Source of the DNA: Humidesulfovibrio sp. | GTDB taxonomy: Bacteria; Desulfobacterota; Desulfovibrionia; Desulfovibrionales; Desulfovibrionaceae | Assembly (NCBI RefSeq): GCF_030689645.1 | Contig: NZ_JAUYFU010000019.1 | Location: 1-48,894 of the forward strand | DNA: 48,894 bases | Reading direction: 5' to 3' | Shown: positions 1 to 7,248 of the stretch, in pieces | Layout: the number at the start of each line of letters is the position of its first letter | Numbering within the stretch: the first letter of the stretch is position 1 | Position numbers and translations under genes: made by a program | Notes under the pieces: model-generated | The model's input: only the letters and a program-made list of their open reading frames with translations | Told to the model about the DNA's origin: nothing | The model's database searches: none

Positions 1-597
1 GGCATCAACACCATGCAGAGCGTGTCCATGTCCCTCAAGGAGGACATGGGCCAGTTGGGCAAGCAGGCCGAGGGCATCGGCCAGATCATGAACGTCATTT
101 CCGACATCGCCGACCAGACCAACCTGCTGGCCCTCAACGCCGCCATCGAGGCCGCGCGCGCAGGCGACGCCGGACGCGGCTTCGCCGTTGTGGCCGACGA
201 GGTGCGCAAGCTGGCCGAGAAGACCATGAACGCCACCCGCGAGGTGGGCGACGCCATCCGGGGCATTCAGGAAGGGGCGCGCAAGAACATGGACAACGTG
301 GACCGCGCCGTCCACACGGTGGAGGAAGCCACCAAGCTGGCCAACACCAGCGGCGAGGCCCTGCACGAAATCGTGTCGCTGGTGGATACGGCCACGGACC
401 AGGTGCGCTCCATCGCCACGGCCAGCGAAGAGCAGTCGGCCACATCCGAAGAAATCAACCGCAGCATTGAAGACATCAACCGCATCTCCGGCGAAACAGC
501 CGACGCCATGCGCCAGTCGGCGCAGGCCGTGGGCGAGCTGGCGAACCAGACCCAGAGCCTGCGCACGCTCATCGAGCGCATGAAGACCGGCGGTTAG
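1..597 (+). CDS. methyl-accepting chemotaxis protein, C-terminal part (5' truncated by window edge)
   Basis: The frame is open from base 1, so the start lies outside the window. The 198 visible codons are the cytoplasmic signalling hairpin of a chemoreceptor. The conserved tip is present ([19 protein letters not shown] and [16 protein letters not shown]), followed by a long heptad-rich return helix ending in LIERMKTGG. Such proteins bind CheW and CheA in polar arrays and are adapted by methylation of Glu/Gln. Sensor, membrane and HAMP parts are not visible, so the ligand cannot be inferred. No CheR-tethering pentapeptide is seen at the C-terminus. A strong hairpin terminator follows 20 bases after the stop. 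Confidence 0.95.
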   Translation, partial: GINTMQSVSMSLKEDMGQLGKQAEGIGQIMNVISDIADQTNLLALNAAIEAARAGDAGRGFAVVADEVRKLAEKTMNATREVGDAIRGIQEGARKNMDNVDRAVHTVEEATKLANTSGEALHEIVSLVDTATDQVRSIATASEEQSATSEEINRSIEDINRISGETADAMRQSAQAVGELANQTQSLRTLIERMKTGG

Positions 598-616
598 CGG
601 CCCCAAAAAAGACAAG

Positions 617-648
617 AAAAGGCCGGGTGCGAGAGCGCCCGGCCTTTT
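617..648. terminator. bidirectional intrinsic terminator between MCP and tpx
   Basis: An 11-bp perfect stem (AAAAGGCCGGG with CCCGGCCTTTT) encloses a 10-base loop. T-rich sequence follows on both strands: TTTTCATG on plus, and TTTTCTTGTC then six T on minus. It can end the MCP transcript from the left and the tpx transcript from the right. Confidence 0.85.
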
Positions 649-707
649 CATGTGCTGAGAATACGCCCCGCCCCTCTTCGAATGAGGCGCGCCGGGCAAC
701 TGCGGCG

Positions 708-1226
708 CTAGCCTGCAGCCTGGGAAAGCGCGGTGAGGACGCCTGCGTAGAAGGGCTCGTCGGCGATCTCCTTCACGAGTTCCGAGTAGGTGACCATGCC
801 GTTCTTGTCCACCACGAACACGGCGCGAGCCAACAGGCGCAGCTCCTTGATGAGCACGCCGTAGTTCTGGCCGAAAGCGGCCTCGCGATGGTCGGAAAGG
901 GTCTCCACCTTGTCGATGCCCATGGCCCCGCACCAGCGTTTCTGGGCAAAGGGCAGGTCCATGCTGATGGTGAGGATTCGCACTCCGGCGCCCAACTTGG
1001 CGGCCTCGGCGTTGAAGCGCCGGGTCTCCACCGCGCACACGGGGGTGTCCAGCGACGGCACGCTGACCAAAGCCAAGGCCATGCCAGCGTAGTCGGACAG
1101 GGTGACGGTTCCCATGTCGTTGTTGACCAGGGTGAAGTCCGGGGCCTTCTGGCCCACGACGATTTCCGGCCCCAAAAGGGTCAGCGGGTTGCCACGCATG
1201 GTGACGCTGCCGGGTCTTTCTTGCAT
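708..1226 (-). CDS. tpx: thiol peroxidase (atypical 2-Cys peroxiredoxin Tpx)
   Basis: A 172-aa protein of the usual Tpx length. It reduces H2O2 and organic peroxides using thioredoxin. The peroxidatic Cys64 sits in SLDTPVCAVETRRF and the resolving Cys99 in LPFAQKRWCGAMG, the spacing of the Tpx family. The start used is the ATG of MQERPGSVTM, preceded by GGAGG seven bases upstream. An in-frame upstream start would add 15 residues not usual for the family and is disfavoured. It is monocistronic: the MCP terminator lies beyond its stop and mutM ends about 130 bp upstream. A role in oxygen defence is expected in an anaerobe but is inferred. Confidence 0.93.
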   Translation of the reverse strand: MQERPGSVTMRGNPLTLLGPEIVVGQKAPDFTLVNNDMGTVTLSDYAGMALALVSVPSLDTPVCAVETRRFNAEAAKLGAGVRILTISMDLPFAQKRWCGAMGIDKVETLSDHREAAFGQNYGVLIKELRLLARAVFVVDKNGMVTYSELVKEIADEPFYAGVLTALSQAAG

Positions 1227-1357
1227 GTCGTTCCTCCAATTTGTCTGGGGGGGATGAATTAAATTCACCATACGCCGGGCTGAGCCGAAAGGGAAGAGGC
1301 CAGCCCCGGCGAGCCAAAGACTGCGTAGTTCGCTGGACAGGGATCAGCCCAACCGCT

Positions 1358-2188
1358 TCATTCCAACACAGCGTGAGGGGGCTGGCACCTGGGGCAAAAA
1401 GTGCTGGTGCGCCCAGCCACCCGCATGGCCTGCATGGTTTGCCCGCACACCAGGCAAGGCTGGCCGCCGCGGCCATAGGCGCGAAAATGATTCTGGAAAG
1501 CTCCGGCATCGCCCTTGGCGTCGCGGTAATCGCGGATGGAGCTGCCGTTTTCGGCAATGGCCTGGGCGAGCACAACCTGCACGGCGGCGAAAAGCATGTC
1601 GCGCCGCCTTGGCGAGATGCCGCCCGCCGGCGCATCGGGCCGGATGCCTGCCCGGAACAGGCATTCGTCGGCGTAGATGTTGCCGATGCCCGCCACCACG
1701 TGCTGGTCAAGCAGCAGCGCCTTTATCCGCGCCCGGCCCTGGCCCAGACGGAAACGAAATTCTGACGCGGTCATGGTCAGCGGCTCCGGCCCCAGGCTGG
1801 CGTAAAAGGGCCAGTTCTCGATACCCTGCGCCGCAAAGGCGTGCATGGACCCGAAACGCCGCACATCGGAAAAACCCAGGCGCACCCCGCCCGAAAGCTC
1901 CAGCACCGCGCGAGCGCGGTCCGGCTCCTGGCCGGGGCCATAGGCCATCACGCGTCCGGTCATGCGCAGGTGCACGGCGATGACGCCCTGGTCGTGCAGG
2001 CGCAGCAAAAGCAGCTTGCCGCGTCGGCCAACAGCCTCAATCCGCCGCCCGGCGACCAGCGCCGCAAAGCTCTGCTGATCCGGGTGCAGGGCCGAGGGGT
2101 CCGGGGCCGCGACGCCCAGGATGTCCCGGCCCACCACGTCCGGGGCCAGGGTGCGGGCGATGGTTTCGACTTCAGGCAGTTCAGGCAT
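1358..2188 (-). CDS. mutM: formamidopyrimidine-DNA glycosylase (Fpg/MutM)
   Basis: A 276-aa bifunctional DNA glycosylase/AP lyase that removes 8-oxoguanine and ring-opened purines. The N-terminus MPELPEVETIAR gives the catalytic Pro2 (Schiff-base nucleophile) and Glu3. Lys58 lies in GRRGKLLLL. The helix-two-turn-helix segment LLLDQHVVAGIGNIYADE is intact. The C-terminal zinc finger has Cys245/Cys248 and Cys265/Cys268. All catalytic and DNA-binding elements are present. It lies immediately downstream of the ChaN-like lipoprotein gene (2-bp gap), so the two are probably cotranscribed. Confidence 0.96.
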   Translation of the reverse strand: MPELPEVETIARTLAPDVVGRDILGVAAPDPSALHPDQQSFAALVAGRRIEAVGRRGKLLLLRLHDQGVIAVHLRMTGRVMAYGPGQEPDRARAVLELSGGVRLGFSDVRRFGSMHAFAAQGIENWPFYASLGPEPLTMTASEFRFRLGQGRARIKALLLDQHVVAGIGNIYADECLFRAGIRPDAPAGGISPRRRDMLFAAVQVVLAQAIAENGSSIRDYRDAKGDAGAFQNHFRAYGRGGQPCLVCGQTMQAMRVAGRTSTFCPRCQPPHAVLE

Positions 2189-2190
2189 GA

Positions 2191-3501
2191 TTACGGCTTT
2201 TGTTCAGGCACAGGCTGGTCGGGCTTGGGCTGCCGCTGGTCCGACTGCTGCTGCCCCGGCTGGCCCAAGGGCCCCAGGTCCAAGGTGTAGCAGGCCGCGC
2301 CCCGCCGGATGCCCAGCACCAGGCTCTTCTTCTCGCGGAAGGCGTCGCTGCCCGCAAGATGCAGGCCGTTCAGGGAATTCATGCGGTACCCGCCCGCCCG
2401 CTCCACCAGATCTCCGGGGCGCAGGCCCGCCGCCTCGGCGCGGCTGCCGCGCCGGACCTCGGCGACCACCACCAGGGAGTCCTCGCCGTTGGGCCTGCTC
2501 TCAAGCACCATGCCCATGCGGCTCTCAAAGCTGATGGGGCAGTATACGCGCACCTGGGCGTCATCCGGGTCCAGATCGTCGCCGCGCCAGGGCGAAACCA
2601 GCAGGATCGAGGCGCCGGGGTCCAGCACCTTGATGCGCCGCGCGATGCCCAGGCCGCCCTCCACATGGGCCGTGCCAGCAAGCACCGCCACCTGCCGTCC
2701 CGTGGAAGCGCGCAAGGCGACGGCCCGCTCGGCCATGGCCGAGTCCCACACGCTCTGGATGAGCAGGAAGCGCTCGCGCTGCCTGGGGTCGTCCATGCTG
2801 CGCGCCTTCCCCTTGGCAGGGGGGTGGCTGCTCATGACCTCGTTCAAAAAGGCCAACTGCTCCGGCGCGGGCTCGATGATCTGCTTCGGGAGCCACTGGC
2901 GGTCCTCCGCGGACAGGGAACCCACGGGGTCGTCGGAGGTGGCGTTGTTCATGGCTGCGGCGGAGAGCCTGCGGATGACGTCCGGGGGCACGTTCAAGCC
3001 CGCCGCAGGCAGCTTCCACTCCCGCAGGGCCAGAAACACAGGCAGATAACGGCCAAAGGGATGGCCCCAGGTCTTGCCCCAGTCCAGGCGCGCCTCCAGG
3101 TCCTCTGGGCGAATGTTGCCCGCCACAAAGTCCTGGAGCACTGTGCTGTTCTTGGCCGGGACCATCTCAAAGCCCACGGCGGGGCCCTTTCCCTGGTGGG
3201 AAAGAAGCGTCAGCACCCGGCGCTCGGCCTCGTGGTCGCAGGCGTTGCCATGGGACTCGCCGATGAGCACGTACGCGGCATCGCGGCTTTTGGCCATGAA
3301 GGCTTCCGGCGTCAGACGGTCGCCCGCGTCGGTGAGCATTTCGCCCGGGGCGGGCAGGAAGCTCACGGCCATGGGCTCGTTCATGGGCGCTGGGCGCGCG
3401 CAGGCGGTGAGCAGAATCAGCAACAGGGCGGCGAAAAGGGCCGCGCCCCGGCCTCTGCTGTGTGCAGCGGCCAGGGCGCGGGAAGATGTCGGGGAAGGCA
3501 T
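2191..3501 (-). CDS. ChaN-like (Tiki/haem-binding superfamily) lipoprotein with C-terminal PDZ domain
   Basis: A 436-aa predicted lipoprotein. The signal peptide ends in a lipobox (LLLILLTAC) near residue 34. Residues ~60-300 match the ChaN/DUF399 fold: LIGESHGNACDHEAE near the start, GFEMVP, and a late LAGTAHVEGG motif that supplies the conserved His. Residues ~320-415 look like a PDZ domain (GLRPGDLVERAGG). The tail is Q/P/K-rich. The start at 3501 is preceded by GGGAG at good spacing; an ATG four codons upstream has no Shine-Dalgarno. ChaN itself is a short haem-binding lipoprotein, so the PDZ extension is unusual. Substrate or partner is unknown. It follows the ligase gene at 3531 and precedes mutM. 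Confidence 0.75.
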   Translation of the reverse strand: MPSPTSSRALAAAHSRGRGAALFAALLLILLTACARPAPMNEPMAVSFLPAPGEMLTDAGDRLTPEAFMAKSRDAAYVLIGESHGNACDHEAERRVLTLLSHQGKGPAVGFEMVPAKNSTVLQDFVAGNIRPEDLEARLDWGKTWGHPFGRYLPVFLALREWKLPAAGLNVPPDVIRRLSAAAMNNATSDDPVGSLSAEDRQWLPKQIIEPAPEQLAFLNEVMSSHPPAKGKARSMDDPRQRERFLLIQSVWDSAMAERAVALRASTGRQVAVLAGTAHVEGGLGIARRIKVLDPGASILLVSPWRGDDLDPDDAQVRVYCPISFESRMGMVLESRPNGEDSLVVVAEVRRGSRAEAAGLRPGDLVERAGGYRMNSLNGLHLAGSDAFREKKSLVLGIRRGAACYTLDLGPLGQPGQQQSDQRQPKPDQPVPEQKP

Positions 3502-3530
3502 GGGTGCTCCCATATGTTCAGGGCGCGGGA

Positions 3531-4796
3531 CTAATCCCAGGAGCGCTTGTCCTCAATGGGCCGAATCTGCGGGGGCAGGGTTCCGGGGGCCAGGATCTTG
3601 AGCACAGGGCGCAGCTTGATCTTCTCGCGGAAGGTGTGCAGCAGCTCGTCCTCGCGCTTGAAGGCGCCGGACTCCACAGACAGCACCATCTCGTCGATGC
3701 CGCCGGGGTTGGTGACCTCGATCTGCCAGCGCTTGATCTCCTCGAAGCGGGCCATGACCTGCTCCACCTGGTGCGGGTACACGAACATGCCCTTGATGCG
3801 GGCGGTGGTGTCCACGCGGCCCACGATGTTGCCCAGGCGCGGGCTGGTGCGGCCGCACTGACAGGGCGCGCGGTCGATGTAGCCGAGGTCGCCCGTGGCC
3901 AGGCGGATGAGCGGGTAGGTCTTGTTGAAGGCTGTAACCACGATCTCGCCCACTTCGCCGTCCTTCAGCGGAATGCCGGTGTCCGGATGGCAGATCTCGA
4001 CAAAGGCGCGGTTGGACAGGTGCAGGCCGCACTTGTGGAAGCACTCGTAGCCGATGCAGCCCACGTCCGCCGTGCCGTAGCCCTGGCGCATGACGCAGTC
4101 GAGCTTCTTCTCAAGGGTGGTGCGCATCTTCTCGGAGAACTTTTCGCCCGTCACGAAGGCCACTTCCAGGAAGAGGTCCTTGCGCAGGGAAAGCCCGCTC
4201 TCCTCGGCCTTCTGGGCCAGGTGCAGCAGGTAGCTGGGCGTGCCGATGTAGCCGGTGACGCGCAGCTTCTGCATGATCTCAAGCTGGGAGCTGGTGTTGC
4301 CTGGGCCAGCGGGGATCACCGCGCAGCCGAGGTTCTTCAGGGGCTCCTCAAACATCAGGCCAGCCGGGGCCATGTGGTACGGCAGGGTGATCTGGGCCAC
4401 ATCGCCGGGGCGGAAGCCCACGGAATAGAAGCCTTCGGTCCAGCCCCAGTAGTCGTCCATGCGGTCCTCAGGATCAAAAATCGGACCCGGGGACAGAAAC
4501 ACGCGGCGCAGTTCGCCAAGATCCTTGGTGAGCAGGCCGCCCAGACGCGGGCCCATGCTCTGCAGGAAGATGAGTTCCTTTTTCTTCAGGATGGGCACAT
4601 GTTTGAGATCGGCAAGCGCCTTGAACTTGTCCACATTGAACTGGGCGCGGTCAAAACGCTTTTTGACGTCCTCGGAATAGCGGTAGGCGTAGGACAAGAG
4701 GTCCTTGAGCTGCAGCTGATAATATTGGCGGCGCTCGGAATCGTCGAGCACCTCGCGACGGCTGTAAATGCCCTCGGTGCGGTCCTTGCGGGTCAT
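3531..4796 (-). CDS. phenylacetate-CoA ligase family protein (AMP-forming)
   Basis: A 421-aa adenylate-forming enzyme resembling PaaK-type ligases. Visible family features are the central MRQGYGTADVGCIGYEC segment (adenine-binding region), the GEIVVTAFNKTYPLIRLATGDLG motif with the ribose-binding Asp, a CQCGRTSPRLGNIVGR segment, and a C-terminal PHQVEQVMARF region. These enzymes activate a carboxylate as acyl-AMP and transfer it to CoA. In sulfate reducers several paralogues exist and the acid is often not phenylacetate, so the substrate is left open. AGGAGG lies about 9 bases before the ATG. The neighbouring ChaN-like gene starts about 30 bp after its stop. Confidence 0.88.
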   Translation of the reverse strand: MTRKDRTEGIYSRREVLDDSERRQYYQLQLKDLLSYAYRYSEDVKKRFDRAQFNVDKFKALADLKHVPILKKKELIFLQSMGPRLGGLLTKDLGELRRVFLSPGPIFDPEDRMDDYWGWTEGFYSVGFRPGDVAQITLPYHMAPAGLMFEEPLKNLGCAVIPAGPGNTSSQLEIMQKLRVTGYIGTPSYLLHLAQKAEESGLSLRKDLFLEVAFVTGEKFSEKMRTTLEKKLDCVMRQGYGTADVGCIGYECFHKCGLHLSNRAFVEICHPDTGIPLKDGEVGEIVVTAFNKTYPLIRLATGDLGYIDRAPCQCGRTSPRLGNIVGRVDTTARIKGMFVYPHQVEQVMARFEEIKRWQIEVTNPGGIDEMVLSVESGAFKREDELLHTFREKIKLRPVLKILAPGTLPPQIRPIEDKRSWD

Positions 4797-4940
4797 GTAC
4801 GGAGTCCTCCTGAAAAAATAACATGAAAAAACGGGGCGCTATTCGGCCAATAGCGCAGCATAACGTATTGCGAGCGCAATTTCAAGTCATGGTGGGAAGG
4901 CCCGGAGTCCGGGCGCTGGCGAGGCTGCGCAACTTCCGGT

Positions 4941-5750
4941 CTATGCTGGCCAGAAGAACCAGATGAGCGGCGCGCATGCCAGGCGATACAGGGCGAAAGG
5001 GCGGAGCGTCATGCGCGAAACAAGCCCGATGAAGCCCTTCACCGCAGCCCAGCCCGCAATGAACGACACCACGAACCCGATGGCCAGGAAGGACAGGTCG
5101 TCTGCCTCGAAGAGCCGCCAGTTCTTGAGCAGATCGTAACCCACCGCGGCGCACATGACCGGCACTGCGGCCAGAAAGGAGTATTCGGCGGCGGTCTTGC
5201 GGTCCACATTCAGGAGCATGCCGCCCATGATGGTGGCCCCGGAGCGCGAGAAACCCGGCCACAGCGACAGGCACTGGAAACAGCCGATGCCCAGCGCCAG
5301 GCCGGGATTCAGGGAGTCCAGCCCGCCCACCTTGCGCACGCGGCTCTGGCGCGCGGCCCGCGCCTCGACGACGAACATCATCAGCGCGCCGACCACAAAG
5401 GCCAGGGCCACAGTGCGCGGCCCGAAAAGATGGGTCTTGATGGCGTGATGGACCAGAAAGCCGAGGATCAGAGCGGGCAGCGAGGTCAAGAACAACAGAA
5501 GAATGCCGCGCGGACCGGAGAAGGTCCGGGCCGGGTCGGAGCGAAGCAGGCCCATAAAGCGGTCGCGGTAGAGCACAACCACGGAGAGGATGGCTCCAAG
5601 CTGGATGGCGACCTCAAAGGTCTGGGCCTTAGGCCCGGTGAGGTCGAGCATGTGCCCGGCGAGGATGAGATGCCCGGTGCTGGACACAGGCAGAAATTCG
5701 GTGAGCCCCTCAACGAGGCCCATGAGGACAGCTACATACCATGGCGCCAT
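4941..5750 (-). CDS. uppP: undecaprenyl-diphosphate phosphatase (UppP/BacA)
   Basis: A 269-aa polytopic membrane protein. It dephosphorylates undecaprenyl pyrophosphate to recycle the lipid carrier for peptidoglycan and other surface polymers. The two active-site signatures are visible: GLVEGLTEFLPVSSTGHL (residues ~11-28) and PGFSRSGATIMGG (~165-177). About eight hydrophobic helices are seen. Length is normal for the family. The Shine-Dalgarno is a distant AAGGAG about 11 bases before the ATG. It is monocistronic, with a long upstream leader region. Confidence 0.95.
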   Translation of the reverse strand: MAPWYVAVLMGLVEGLTEFLPVSSTGHLILAGHMLDLTGPKAQTFEVAIQLGAILSVVVLYRDRFMGLLRSDPARTFSGPRGILLLFLTSLPALILGFLVHHAIKTHLFGPRTVALAFVVGALMMFVVEARAARQSRVRKVGGLDSLNPGLALGIGCFQCLSLWPGFSRSGATIMGGMLLNVDRKTAAEYSFLAAVPVMCAAVGYDLLKNWRLFEADDLSFLAIGFVVSFIAGWAAVKGFIGLVSRMTLRPFALYRLACAPLIWFFWPA

Positions 5751-6114
5751 GTTTAGCTGGGCTCCTTGTGCGGATTATGTTGTGCCGGAAACGACAAAAG
5801 AGTCGTGCGCCGTTGCCGGTTCACCCGGCTGGCTCCGGTCCGTTTCTGGGCTTGGACATCGGGGCTCTTTATTACGGCGCACTTTTCGTTGTGTGGATCT
5901 CTTTCGAGATCAGGGGCGGCTCAATCCGCCAGATTTTGCGAGCTTTGCACACTGGCTGCTACCTCCCTCCTGCCGCTTGTTGTATCAACTGGGGCTTGCG
6001 CCCCTTGTGATGAGAATATAAGCACTGCGCGCACTGTGTAAAGAGTTGTCCGCGCCGATTTTTGGAGGGCTCCCAAATATTGACTTTCGGCCCCAGCCGT
6101 CGCACCATCGCGCC
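5751..6114. other. intergenic region between divergent uppP and DUF1992 genes
   Basis: 364 bp without a supported gene. It must hold the promoters for the minus-strand uppP and the plus-strand DUF1992 gene. Short open frames occur in all phases but none has a Shine-Dalgarno or a plausible protein. A GGAGGG at 6064-6069 precedes an in-frame ATT, not a normal start codon. No convincing riboswitch or long inverted repeat was seen. Confidence 0.4.
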
Positions 6115-6510
6115 ATGAGTCTGTCGCTGGCCTTCATCGAGAGAATCGCCGAGGAGCGCATCAGAACGGCTCAGGAGAACGGCGAATTCGACGACCTCCC
6201 AGGTCGGGGCAAGCCCCTTGACCTGAACGACGACGCCCATGTTCCGCCAGAACTCAAAATGGCCTGGCGCGTGCTTAAAAACGCTGGCTGCCTGCCCCCG
6301 GAACTGGAGGCCCAGCGCGAGATCAACAGCGCCATCGAGCTTTTGTCCGCCATGACCGACGAGGCCGAGCGCTACCGCCAGATGCAGCGCCTGAACCTCA
6401 TGATCACCCGGCTCAACGAGTCGCGCCGTCGCCCGGTGTTTCTGGAGGCGGAGCAGGACTACTACAACAAGATCGTTGCCCGGACGCCCGTGCGCAAAAC
6501 ACCCATCTGA
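6115..6510 (+). CDS. DUF1992 protein (DnaJ homologue subfamily C member 28 conserved domain)
   Basis: A 131-aa protein. It has the signature of the DnaJC28-conserved domain: AERIRTAQENGEFDDLPGRGKPL near residues 12-35, then PPELKMAWRVLKNAGCLPPE and a helical tail with RLNLMITRLNESRRRPV. There is no J domain, as usual for bacterial members. Function is unknown. The ATG at 6115 was chosen because the conserved domain begins there; its Shine-Dalgarno is weak, and an earlier in-frame ATG at 6046 would add 23 residues not typical of the family. It is followed closely by the DUF1737 gene (11-bp gap), suggesting an operon. Confidence 0.8.
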   Translation: MSLSLAFIERIAEERIRTAQENGEFDDLPGRGKPLDLNDDAHVPPELKMAWRVLKNAGCLPPELEAQREINSAIELLSAMTDEAERYRQMQRLNLMITRLNESRRRPVFLEAEQDYYNKIVARTPVRKTPI

Positions 6511-6521
6511 AGAGGACGCCC

Positions 6522-6719
6522 ATGAAGCTTTACCGCTACCTCACCGGCCCGGACGACGCCAATTTCTGCCTGCGCGTAAGCGAGGCCCTGAACAACGGCT
6601 GGGAACTCCACGGCGGCCCAACCCTCGCCTTCGACGGCCAGCGGATCATCGCCGGGCAGGCCGTGGTGAAGGAAGCGCCGGGTCAGTTCAGCCGCGACAT
6701 CGACCTTTCCCAATTCTAG
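6522..6719 (+). CDS. DUF1737 domain protein
   Basis: A 65-aa protein beginning MKLYRYLTGPDDANFC and containing the NNGWELHGGPTLAFDG segment typical of DUF1737 small proteins. No biochemical function is known. The start is preceded by GAGG. It sits between the DUF1992 gene and a lipoprotein gene whose ATG begins two bases after its stop, so the three are probably one transcript. Confidence 0.8.
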   Translation: MKLYRYLTGPDDANFCLRVSEALNNGWELHGGPTLAFDGQRIIAGQAVVKEAPGQFSRDIDLSQF

Positions 6720-6721
6720 CC

Positions 6722-7114
6722 ATGCCGCTAGCCCGTATTCTCCTGGTTCTGTCGATGGTTCTGGCCCTTGTGGGCTGCAAGGGCCAGTCCTCGGCTCAAG
6801 ACGCCGAGATCAAAACCCTGCGCGAGCGCGTGGAACGCCTGGAGCGCGAGACCGCTGAGGATCGCGCCCGCCTGGCGGAGGATGTGGACGCCCTGCGCGC
6901 CTCACTTGATGAGGCCAACCAGCGCCTTGCCGCCATGGACAGCGGCGCGCCCCCGGCCCCACCGGCGCAACCGGGCAAGTCGCCCCGCGCGGCGCTGCGC
7001 GAATCCCTGCGCGATGTCATGGAGATGTCGCGCCAGGCTCTGGACCGCCTGAACCAGAGCCTGGACAAGTCCCTGGAGCGGCCCAAGGCCCAAGAGCCTG
7101 CGCCCTCGAAATAG
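6722..7114 (+). CDS. small coiled-coil lipoprotein, function unknown
   Basis: A 130-aa product starting MPLARILLVLSMVLALVGC, a type II signal peptide with lipobox LVGC (Cys19). After the lipidation site comes a heptad-rich helix (residues ~28-70, IKTLRERVERLERETAED and on), a Pro/Ala linker (PPAPPAQP), and a second amphipathic helix. The architecture recalls Lpp-like or envelope spacer lipoproteins, but there is no recognisable family motif. It follows the DUF1737 gene by two bases. Confidence 0.7.
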   Translation: MPLARILLVLSMVLALVGCKGQSSAQDAEIKTLRERVERLERETAEDRARLAEDVDALRASLDEANQRLAAMDSGAPPAPPAQPGKSPRAALRESLRDVMEMSRQALDRLNQSLDKSLERPKAQEPAPSK

Positions 7115-7248
7115 CCGCCGCAACGGAGAAACGTCCCGCAACCACAACGCGCAAGGTTGTGGACGAAAGCGCTCCCCTTGGGGCATAGTCTCCGCTGGCC
7201 GCCGCCAGTCCATCGACAGCCTTGGCGAGCCCACCCTAAGGAGAATCC

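Noticed and set aside
2200-3534. 444-codon plus-strand frame opposite the ChaN-like gene
   Set aside because: Shadow; the minus-strand product has lipobox, ChaN and PDZ features and fits the operon.
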